A stretch of DNA of 64,000 bases from Ancylothrix sp. D3o (GTDB taxonomy: Bacteria; Cyanobacteriota; Cyanobacteriia; Cyanobacteriales; Oscillatoriaceae). How positions within the stretch are numbered: the stretch's first letter is position 1; each line of letters starts with the position of its first letter. The notes beneath the pieces were generated by a model that saw only the letters and a list, made by a program, of their open reading frames with translations, was not told the origin of the DNA and ran no database searches. The stretch spans positions 124,001 to 188,000 of the forward strand of contig NZ_JAMXEX010000008.1 of NCBI RefSeq assembly GCF_025370775.1, written 5' to 3'. The translations under genes and the position numbers were made by a program. Positions 56,628 to 64,000 of this stretch are shown here, piece by piece.

Positions 56628-57319
56628 TTTGGGGGGTACCTTTCAACAAAGTTTTTATTTTTTTTTCCAAACAAAACCTAGCCAGCCCTGTGCAAATTCG
56701 CAGAGATGACGATCTTTTTAAGAAAAAGTTCCACTGCTCAAAATTACAAAGTCAATCTTTACAATTTGGCCTTTTTCCACCGCACGCGACACTATTTTTC
56801 CAATAAATTGCGATTCGGTATGAGCCGGTAAAGAAAGGGAATTTTTCGCTAAATGGTAGATTTATATACTGTTTTAAGCGGGCTAGGGCTGGAAATGTAA
56901 TCTTTCTTAAGGTAGATTTAAAATAACGTAATAAATGCTTAAATGATAAGATCACGATGTCTTTAAAAACATCTAAAATCTAAAATTCTAAATTCCAAAG
57001 GTTACAAATTCCCCCAATTATCCAAAAAATTAGCCCCCACTTTTATTAAGTAGATTAAGTTATAAGTAGTTCCTAGCAGATTCGATTTACGCAGGGTCTT
57101 TTTCTGGATTTCTCCTCTATGCCAGCCCCAAAGATAGGGTATTTTTTGGGGTTCTGATTTGGTATCACGGCGTGGTACGACAATGAAACCGAACATAAAT
57201 ATGGTAGCCAGACTTTTAAGAATTGGTATAACAAAACTGCCCCAAGAAATTTTAGCCCTCGTAGCAGCAGTAAAAACTAATCAAGACATCCCAACTAAAA
57301 TTAAATAAAAGGATAAATT
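56628..57319. other. 690-bp spacer with heptamer repeats and a small ORF
   Basis: Mostly non-coding, with TAAAATC-type repeats at about 56967-56985. A 41-codon plus-strand ORF (57183-57308) has no ribosome site and no recognisable features; the stretch just upstream (about 57150-57190) looks unlike the surrounding AT-rich DNA and may be a decayed gene. Confidence 0.35.
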
Positions 57320-57682
57320 TTATCTTTTTTCTAAAATCGTACAAATTAATTCACCGGCTCCGTTAGGCTCAAAAAATTCGATGGTATTATCTTGTTTTAT
57401 TTTGATTTCTTTTCGGCAATTATAAACTTCTACGGGTGTTTCTTTGCCGTTGATGCTGACGCTGGCTCTGTATTCCCAATGGTTTTTTGCACTGCGTTTA
57501 ATGGTGAGAATACAGATTTTTTGGTCTTTGATTTGCCGGCAAAAATTCGCTTGTGCCGGCAGTGTCACAGTCAGTGTTAGGCAGAGGATGAGCAGAAAAA
57601 TTACAACTTTTAGGGTTTTCAAGGGTTGCCGGTTCCTTTGGCGCGGGTAATTGCATTGTTTGTATTTTACCTCCACCGGCAA
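57320..57682 (-). CDS. small exported protein of unknown function
   Basis: 120 residues. A basic start and hydrophobic stretch (VVIFLLILCLTLTVTLPAQA-N) form a signal peptide with cleavage near residue 46. The mature part has four Cys (FCRQIKDQKICILTIKRSAK, VYNCRKEIKIKQDN, LICTILEK) in a beta-rich pattern, probably in two disulphides. No family is recognised. No later Met is available, so the long N-terminus is kept. Confidence 0.65.
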   Translation of the reverse strand: MPVEVKYKQCNYPRQRNRQPLKTLKVVIFLLILCLTLTVTLPAQANFCRQIKDQKICILTIKRSAKNHWEYRASVSINGKETPVEVYNCRKEIKIKQDNTIEFFEPNGAGELICTILEKR

Positions 57683-58162
57683 ACAAGGGAATCCCTAAAG
57701 CTGTCTGTTTGATGTGCCAAGCCTTGATATTTGCTCAACTCGCTATTTTAAAGCTTTCGACTCTCAGCTATTAACAGCCAGCCACTCATACCCCCTTTGT
57801 ATCTTTAGTTTAGCCCGTCCCAAAAAAATCAAAACTTGACATTTGCGAAGCAAAAAATAACCCTTATGTATAAGGAGTAATAAAAACTAATTTTTCACCC
57901 TACCCTGACACCCAAACAAAAACCTACAAAACCGGCACCCGTAAAGCGTCGGCTTTTTTGGTTTCTGGGTTAACCTGGAATCTTAAAATACTAGAGATAA
58001 CAAAAACAAACTTTGCGGACAATTACTGATAACGCCCCTATCTGGATTTGGATGGCAGACACTAGCGGAAAAATTCAATTTATTATAGTAGGTCAACGAA
58101 CCTCAACTTATCATCACCACCGCTGTCAAAAAGGGGCAAATTTTTATCACCATTCCACCAAA
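57683..58162. other. 480-bp spacer holding a PAS relic
   Basis: No intact gene is seen. TTGACA at 57836-57841 has no well-placed -10 box. The hairpin-like string around 57940-57965 (CCGGCACCCG / GTCGGCTTTTTTGG) is a candidate terminator. The PAS relic (58013-58090) is listed separately. Confidence 0.4.
58013..58090 (+). pseudogene. PAS-domain remnant
   Basis: The plus-strand frame reads LRTITDNAPIWIWMADTSGK then IQF, which matches the start of a PAS domain (typically ADNAPVMIWMADxxGxxxFxN). Beyond about 58090 the frame loses all PAS features. There is no start codon, ribosome site or kinase part, so this is a short decayed piece of a sensor gene. Confidence 0.55.
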
Positions 58163-61100
58163 TCATTCCTCAGAACACAACAAGCGATCCGCCGGATTAA
58201 CATTAGGATTTGTCTGCAAATAATCCCCCAACCACACACAAGCACGATCCACCAAATTATCCCAATCCAAACTCCATAAAATCACCTTACCCTCCGCAGT
58301 CGCCGCCGCCAAAAACTTGCCATCAAAACTAAAATCAATATCCAAAACTCCCCCATCCGACCACTTTAACTCCTTCAACAAAAACCCCTCCAAACTCCAC
58401 AACTTCACCCGACCATCCCAACTCCCACTCGCCAAAGTTTTCCCATCTGGCGAAAACTCCACACTCGTAACACTATCGCTATATCCCTTCAACAAAGTTT
58501 TCGGTTTTCCCCCCGCCACCGGCCACAACTTCACAGTATTATCCCAACTCCCCGTCGCCAACAAATTCCCATCAGGGCTCCAAGAAACACTCGTCACATA
58601 AGAACGGTGTCCATCCTCCCCCGCCAACGTCCGTAATAACGTCCCATCCAGACTCCAAATTTTCACAGTCGTATCATCAGAAGCGGAAGCAATCTTACTA
58701 CCATCCGGGCTAAAAGTCACCCCATAAATACGATTTGCATGGCCTGAGAAAGTCCTGATTAACTCTCCCCCCAGCGTCCAAAGTTTCACCGTTTTATCCT
58801 TACTTCCCGTTGCCAAAAAACGACCATCAGGACTAAATTTTACCGCATAAATAGAATTACTATGACCCGCAAAAGTCCTCAATAATTCGCCGTCTTTTGA
58901 CCAAAACTTCACCGTTTTATCCATACTCCCAGAAGCAATTAAGTTGCCATCGGGACTCCAAACAACCGACGTCACCCGATCCGTATGACCGGCCATAGTT
59001 TTTAACAACACCCCCTCCCGACTCCAAAGTTTCAAACTTTTATCTCTACTCGCCGTCACAAAAAACCGGCCATCCGGTGAAAACTTCAGACTCGTCAGCC
59101 GATCTCCATGAGCAGCAATCACCGGCACTTGCAATTGCTCACTCCCCCACAACTTCACCGTTTTATCCAAACTCCCCGAAGCAATTAACGTCCCATCAGG
59201 GCTCCAAGATACCCCCGTCACCCGACCACTATGGCCATTCAAAGTTTTTAATAACTCCCCAGAAACCGACCAAATTTTCACCGTTTGATCATCACTTGCC
59301 GTCGCAAACATTTTCCCATCAGCCCGCCAAGATACTGCATAAACAGCACTTTCATGGGCAGACAAACTTTTAATCAAACGGCCTTCTTTCGTCCACAACT
59401 TCACCAAATTATCCCGCCCCGCCGTTGCAATTACATTACCATTAGGACTAAAAGACACCCCCAAAATCCAATTATTATGACCCCGCCAAGTCCTTACCAA
59501 CTTACCATCTCGCTGCCACAACTTCACCGTCCCATCATTACTTGCAGAAGCAATTAATTTTCCATCCGGCGAAAACTGGACAAAATTTACCGCATCTTTA
59601 TGACCTTGCAAAGTCAACACCGGCAAACCCTGCTTATCCCATAACTTCACCGTCTTATCTTTACTCGCCGTTGCTATCAACTTCTCATCAGGACTAAACG
59701 CCACCCCAAACACAAAATCCTTGTGACCCTTCAGAGTTTTTTGCAATACTGGAAACCCAGATTTTAAATCCCACAACTTCACCGTTGTATCCCGACTTGC
59801 AGATGCCAAAATCTTAGTATTATGACCCCAAACAACACGAGTCACACTTTCGGTATGACCCTCCAACGTCGCCAGCACCGAGCCATCCCGACGCCAAACT
59901 TTCACAGTTTTATCATTTCCTCCAGACGCAATCAACTCTCCATCGCCCGAAAAAGATACCGCCCAAATACTATCTTGATGACCTTCAAGCCGGTTGCGTT
60001 CGCGCACCCCATAAACCGCTTGTTGCAGCGCAGTAAGCACCCGAATTCGATTATCTGGCTGAGAATCTTTCACCGGCATCAGAGCTTTCTGAGCTCGCAA
60101 ACTTTCCAGCAGCGCCTCTAACTCTTGATGCGAAACATAAAGCAACTCTGAATAAGCCACTTTCGCCCGGATATTCGCATCAATTTCCGCAATCTCTGCT
60201 TGTTTTCTAATATCTTCTGCCTTTTGCTTAAGCGCCTCCGCCCGAAGCCAAAAACCGCCGGTTAAAAAAGTCAGCAACAAAAAAAAACCACCAACTCCCG
60301 CCAAGAGTAGTTTTTGCTTTTCACTTCGTTTTAGCTGCTCTCTTTGCTGCAACTTAACGCGGCTCTCCTGTGAAGCTCGAATAAAGTGAACCAGATAATC
60401 GTGAACTAATTGGTAGCGATCAGCCGGTTTTTCCCGGTGTAAAAATAACAACCCAGATCCAACCAATATCTCTAAAATCAAGTTTAATTTCTTTGCCCCA
60501 AATGTCAAATTTGCCGCTAACTCGCTTTTCGTTTTCAGGGGACGAATATTTCGCTCCTCCACCAAAGCGCTATCTTTAGAGCCCGTCAGCAAAGCCAGCA
60601 CTTCCCAAGCCGCATTTTCATTTTCTTTTCCGCAATCAGCAATTACTTGCTGTAACCAGCGCTCGACAAGTTTTATTTTCGGCCCTTTTTTTCTATATTG
60701 TTCTTCGGTAGTAATTTTTTCTTCTTGCAGTTGAGCGCCAACAACTTGCAATTCAATCGGTCTAACTTTTCCAGAAGAACCGGCCAAATCTTCCACCAAA
60801 GCATCAATCAAAGCTTCTTCTAAAAAAACGCGAGAACGCTGGGTTAAAGCGAGGATCACATCTTTGGTATCTTGGGCCGAAAAATATCCGACATGATAGC
60901 GAATATCTTTATCCAAAATATTATTATTCACTGCATCTAAAGAGCCTAAACGCTCCCAGTCCAGCAAATAATGCAAATAATCTTCCCGCATCGACAAAAT
61001 TACCTTGACAAAAGGAATATTTAAACACTCGCGCAGGAAATCAAAAAAAGGCCGTAATTCTTCATCAACCGGCTCTTGGCTGGCTTGATTGCAAACAAAG

Positions 61101-63277
61101 AAAAATTCTTCAAATTGATCAAAAACCAGCACCGTTAACAAATTTTGAGCAGCATTTTTTCGCAATTGTTCAATCACGGAATCGAGGGTATCTAACGGCA
61201 ACCGTTCGCCGGAAAAGTGCCTAATTTCTGACAGCGCAACTCCCAACTGTTGACCAAGAGCGCGGCTCCAATCGGTATAAACTCTTAACACCACCGGCAC
61301 CGCTACCCGGTCGCCAATTACTCGCCCTTGCAACGCCGGCACCAAACCAGCATTGACCAGCGAAGACTTACCGACCCCAGATTTTCCGTAAATAATTGTT
61401 AGTTTGCAATCATTTCTAGCAAGGCGTTGCAGCAAACGTTTGACATCTTGGCTGCGACAAGAAACTTCAATTTCACAGCGGCAAGCCGGTGAATTGAGGC
61501 CGTTTTTTAAGGTAGGGTGTAGCCGCTGTTGTATGGCCAAGGGCGAGGCGGCGCTAACAGGTTGTAATTGACCGGCCCCAATAAAAGCTCTTCTGCCATA
61601 CTGATGTTCGACAGTTCGCAGTTGTTGTTTGCAACGAAAAGCCTCCGCGAATTTCCCGATTTCAAAATAATGAAACCACAATTCTTGCAAAATGTTGATA
61701 TAAAGTTCGGGGTCGTGGCCGGGGGTGGTGGCTGCCTTGGCTTCTTCGAGATAAGCAATGGCTTGGCTGATGCCGGTGCTTTTTTTATAGGAAGACGGCA
61801 AGAATAATTGCGGCACCGACAAAGAAAAACCCTGTTTTCTCCTTTTTGTGTTGCCAACACTATCCAAGCTGCCGCGTAGGGCTTTGGCGAGTAAAAATAA
61901 ATAGAGGGCATGATGGGTCTGATCGTTTGCCGGCAGAGCGTTGGAAATTTCCAGGGCTTGCTGTGCGGCCCACTCGGCCTCCTCCCACTGACTTCTTACC
62001 AGGCAGACTTCTGCCAAAAACCCGTAATACCTGGCCAGTTGGGGCATCATGGCGTGGGTATGGGCCAAAAGTACGGCCTTTTGGGCGACCGCCAGCAGTT
62101 CATCCCATGCCTGCAAGCGCCGCAGCACTTCTCCTAAAGCATCGCTAAATTTTGCCAGCAAGTCTGGCCGGTCGGCAGTCTCAAACTTTTGCAAGCACTC
62201 CTGCAAGCTAGATCGGGCCATGATTAAATAATCACTGCTTTGCAAGGGGTGCCGGTCGGCTTTTTGGGCATAAGCCAATCCCAAATGATAAAGGATCACC
62301 GCAAACCAAAGCAGATGTTGGTCGAGGTTCTGGTTTTCTGAAGTTTGCCCCTCGCTGATCGCTTGTTTCCACACAGCGGCGCTGTTTTGGTAATGCTTGA
62401 GCGCGATTTCGAGTTTATCGCTGCTGCTGGCTTCTACTCCCAGGGCAAATTCTACTCCCGCAAGGGTTGCCGGTTCGAGGCGGATTTCTCGTTTTTGGCA
62501 GTCTCGCAGCGCGGCTAAGAGTTCCTGAGAATTATTGGTCAGCGGGTCTGCTGTATTGTCGTTGGGGTTTAAACATCTCGCCAACAGTTCCGAGGCCGGT
62601 GCCCGCAAAATTTTGATTAAATCTGGTGTATTAATTTCAAATTTGATTGAGCAAGCCGCCCAACTTTTGAAATCGGGCGCAAAGCGAACGAACTTTTGCA
62701 TTACTTCATCGCTCAACCACAACACCACCGGCAAGGAGAAGTTTTGTTTTATTTCTTCCCGCAGTTGGTTGGTCGATTTAAGCAACCGGTCTAGGTCATT
62801 GACTGATTCAAACCCAGAAATTATCAAGGCGGAGGGCCGGTTTGCTAGACCCTGTTTCATGCAGTCATAAAGTGAAGTGATGGGGCTGGATACAACGATT
62901 TTATGTAAATTTACTGGCTGGAAAGAATTTTTTCCGTTACTTTGCGCTTCGGCACCGATTAAATCACTTAATTGCTGTAAAATTTTTGGCTGAAGTGATC
63001 CATAATTACAGCGGACTAAAATCAAAGAAAATTGACCCATCGCTAGGGTAAGTGCCCGTGCCAAAATTTTTAAAGAACGCTTATTGTATGCGCTTACATA
63101 GTCCAGTGGCAGCCGGTCAGTCATGGGGGAAGGATTTTGCAATTCCAAGTAAGAAAACATATTTCCATTAATAACTGCTTCTACAGTTGCGTCTTTATAA
63201 TCTTTAACAACATCCCCAATCGCTTTGGGAGTGCATTTTAACTCCAGCTTCAAAATCCCTGCATAGGTACGAAGCAT
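58163..63277 (-). CDS. STAND-type NTPase with 14 C-terminal WD40 repeats
   Basis: 1704-residue signalling ATPase. An unrecognised N-terminal domain (about 1-270) has an alpha/beta pattern (FSLILVRCNYGSLQPKIL; PSALIISGFESVNDLDRLL). A TPR-like helical region (about 290-560) follows. The NTPase has Walker A YGKSGVGKSSLVNAG (about 630-644) and Walker B VLVFDQFEEFFF. A transmembrane segment (LLLAGVGGFFLLLTFLTGGF) is at about 1003-1023, then 14 WD40 repeats (about 1096-1690), enough for two seven-bladed propellers. Membrane anchoring between the NTPase and the sensor suggests a regulated scaffold. Relatives are common in filamentous cyanobacteria; the trigger is unknown. AAGGAG lies about 15 bp before the ATG. 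Confidence 0.9.
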   Translation of the reverse strand: MLRTYAGILKLELKCTPKAIGDVVKDYKDATVEAVINGNMFSYLELQNPSPMTDRLPLDYVSAYNKRSLKILARALTLAMGQFSLILVRCNYGSLQPKILQQLSDLIGAEAQSNGKNSFQPVNLHKIVVSSPITSLYDCMKQGLANRPSALIISGFESVNDLDRLLKSTNQLREEIKQNFSLPVVLWLSDEVMQKFVRFAPDFKSWAACSIKFEINTPDLIKILRAPASELLARCLNPNDNTADPLTNNSQELLAALRDCQKREIRLEPATLAGVEFALGVEASSSDKLEIALKHYQNSAAVWKQAISEGQTSENQNLDQHLLWFAVILYHLGLAYAQKADRHPLQSSDYLIMARSSLQECLQKFETADRPDLLAKFSDALGEVLRRLQAWDELLAVAQKAVLLAHTHAMMPQLARYYGFLAEVCLVRSQWEEAEWAAQQALEISNALPANDQTHHALYLFLLAKALRGSLDSVGNTKRRKQGFSLSVPQLFLPSSYKKSTGISQAIAYLEEAKAATTPGHDPELYINILQELWFHYFEIGKFAEAFRCKQQLRTVEHQYGRRAFIGAGQLQPVSAASPLAIQQRLHPTLKNGLNSPACRCEIEVSCRSQDVKRLLQRLARNDCKLTIIYGKSGVGKSSLVNAGLVPALQGRVIGDRVAVPVVLRVYTDWSRALGQQLGVALSEIRHFSGERLPLDTLDSVIEQLRKNAAQNLLTVLVFDQFEEFFFVCNQASQEPVDEELRPFFDFLRECLNIPFVKVILSMREDYLHYLLDWERLGSLDAVNNNILDKDIRYHVGYFSAQDTKDVILALTQRSRVFLEEALIDALVEDLAGSSGKVRPIELQVVGAQLQEEKITTEEQYRKKGPKIKLVERWLQQVIADCGKENENAAWEVLALLTGSKDSALVEERNIRPLKTKSELAANLTFGAKKLNLILEILVGSGLLFLHREKPADRYQLVHDYLVHFIRASQESRVKLQQREQLKRSEKQKLLLAGVGGFFLLLTFLTGGFWLRAEALKQKAEDIRKQAEIAEIDANIRAKVAYSELLYVSHQELEALLESLRAQKALMPVKDSQPDNRIRVLTALQQAVYGVRERNRLEGHQDSIWAVSFSGDGELIASGGNDKTVKVWRRDGSVLATLEGHTESVTRVVWGHNTKILASASRDTTVKLWDLKSGFPVLQKTLKGHKDFVFGVAFSPDEKLIATASKDKTVKLWDKQGLPVLTLQGHKDAVNFVQFSPDGKLIASASNDGTVKLWQRDGKLVRTWRGHNNWILGVSFSPNGNVIATAGRDNLVKLWTKEGRLIKSLSAHESAVYAVSWRADGKMFATASDDQTVKIWSVSGELLKTLNGHSGRVTGVSWSPDGTLIASGSLDKTVKLWGSEQLQVPVIAAHGDRLTSLKFSPDGRFFVTASRDKSLKLWSREGVLLKTMAGHTDRVTSVVWSPDGNLIASGSMDKTVKFWSKDGELLRTFAGHSNSIYAVKFSPDGRFLATGSKDKTVKLWTLGGELIRTFSGHANRIYGVTFSPDGSKIASASDDTTVKIWSLDGTLLRTLAGEDGHRSYVTSVSWSPDGNLLATGSWDNTVKLWPVAGGKPKTLLKGYSDSVTSVEFSPDGKTLASGSWDGRVKLWSLEGFLLKELKWSDGGVLDIDFSFDGKFLAAATAEGKVILWSLDWDNLVDRACVWLGDYLQTNPNVNPADRLLCSEE

Positions 63278-63916
63278 CGGGGATTAAAACGCTCCTTAGT
63301 CTTCTTTTTTTTGAAAAAAATATGTTTTTGGTCTTTGCAGCCCATTTTGTCTTAGGCTTGCATTTTATCCTTCCTAGGCATGAAAATGCTTCTGTCTGGT
63401 GGGGGTTGCCATTTTGCCACTTACAGTATCTATCTGGAAAACGCTTCGCGGGCCCTAGAGAATAGAGAGCAAAACTTCCCCTTGTCAAAGAATAGCCTCT
63501 CTACCCATAATCGCTATCTGGCCAAAATGTCAAATTTTTAGTTATTTCAGCCTTGACGTTTATATTTTTTTTTGTTAAATTCTAATAATTTTTTTTATTT
63601 CCTCAAGGAAAAAACTTTTTATTGTGTATTTTTTTACAAAAATTAATAATTAGCCAGAAGTTTTTGAGATTTATTACGAAAATTAAGCTAGAATAATTTA
63701 TCCAAAAACTTATTAGCAAACCAAAGTACACTGGCAGGTAGAAAATAAGACTTTTTGTTAGATGTGACTAACAAAGTAGTGGCTTTTATCCCTTTAAACC
63801 CAGCACGGGTTAAATTTTAATAAAATCTTCTTTCTCAAAAAAATAGAGTTCAGAGTTCATTAAAATCCGAAAACCAAACAGCTATGAACTCTGAACACAG
63901 CAGCTTTGTAGGCAAT
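63278..63916. other. 640-bp AT-rich spacer
   Basis: No gene is seen. It includes long T- and A-runs (about 63560-63680), probable promoter sequence for the WD40 gene on the minus strand, and the terminator at 63848-63896. Confidence 0.5.
63848..63896 (-). terminator. intrinsic terminator of the edge gene
   Basis: GTTCAGAGTTCA (63848-63859) is perfectly inverted as TGAACTCTGAAC (63885-63896). On the minus strand the stem is followed by TCTATTTTTTT. Confidence 0.75.
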
Positions 63917-64000
63917 TTACAATAAATTAGCTGACTCATAAAGCCGGCGAAGCAAAGCCATAATTTTTTGGCCATATTCCAAATCTGCCGACCAGCGTCC
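63917..64000 (-). CDS. 3' end of a gene, possibly a cell-wall hydrolase (partial)
   Basis: Only the last 27 codons are inside the window: the frame reads GRWSADLEYGQKIMALLRRL then YESANLL and stops at 63917. The WSADLEYGQKIMALL pattern is like the C-terminus of glucosaminidase/muramidase domains (W-x-D-x-x-Y-G-x-K-I). This is weak. It ends 21 bp before a strong terminator, which supports a true gene end. Confidence 0.4.
   Translation of the reverse strand, partial: GRWSADLEYGQKIMALLRRLYESANLL

Noticed and set aside
57183-57308. 41-codon ORF as a gene
   Set aside because: No ribosome site or recognised family, and it lies in a spacer with repeat debris.

Overview
The window reads as chromosomal DNA of a cyanobacterium, most likely a filamentous Oscillatoriales-type one. 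Supporting genes are a light-dependent protochlorophyllide reductase (por), a pheophorbide-oxygenase-like Rieske protein, an Rpl28 of cyanobacterial type, a group 1/2 sigma factor, lumenal pentapeptide proteins, CHASE2 cyclase/FecR genes and very large multi-PAS histidine kinases. The order-level guess rests on gene content and on the interspersed palindromes, not on a phylogenetic marker. No rRNA, tRNA, CRISPR array, complete insertion sequence or prophage was seen. The hexamer GCCGGT/ACCGGC is strikingly frequent in genes and spacers.

Layout. 0-5.3 kb: a sigma factor carrying a C-terminal pentapeptide-repeat domain, a SNF2/RapA-like helicase, and rpmB. 5.4-11.2 kb (minus strand): a hybrid histidine kinase with two receivers and an HPt domain, an 820-bp T-rich spacer, and miaA. 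11.5-17.3 kb (plus strand): gyrB, the PaO-like oxygenase, a HAD phosphatase and por. 17.3-22.9 kb: a FecR protein followed by a CHASE2 nucleotide cyclase (minus strand), with a possible structured element between them; a thioredoxin-fold exported protein, a hypothetical protein and an Asn/Gln-rich secreted protein with a 42-bp tandem repeat.

23.2-28.1 kb: an ergothioneine locus (egtC, egtB, a small membrane protein, egtD) and arsH, all minus strand. 28.5-33.1 kb: an NAD-synthesis cluster (pncB, nadD, nrtR, nadE) with a candidate NrtR operator upstream of pncB. 33.3-36.8 kb: an orphan UPF0175 protein, a coiled-coil protein, a STAS regulator, a DedA protein and argG. 37.4-45.5 kb: a nine-PAS histidine kinase, its likely CheY-type partner, and a second GAF histidine kinase.

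45.5-53.7 kb: a proline-rich membrane protein, rpmF (56 residues), queA, two small conserved genes, a YraN-type protein, a lumenal pentapeptide protein, dnaG and rodA. 54.1-64 kb: a probably secreted two-propeller protein with four N-terminal cyanobacterial modules, a small exported protein, a PAS-domain relic, a 1704-residue STAND-type NTPase with 14 WD40 repeats, and the 3' end of a possible cell-wall hydrolase.

The most interesting items are the sigma-pentapeptide fusion, the element between fecR and the cyclase that resembles 16S helix 24, the extra membrane protein inside the egt cluster, the candidate NrtR operator, the antisense promoter under the STAS gene, and the STAND-WD40 protein. 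None proves a new system from sequence alone.
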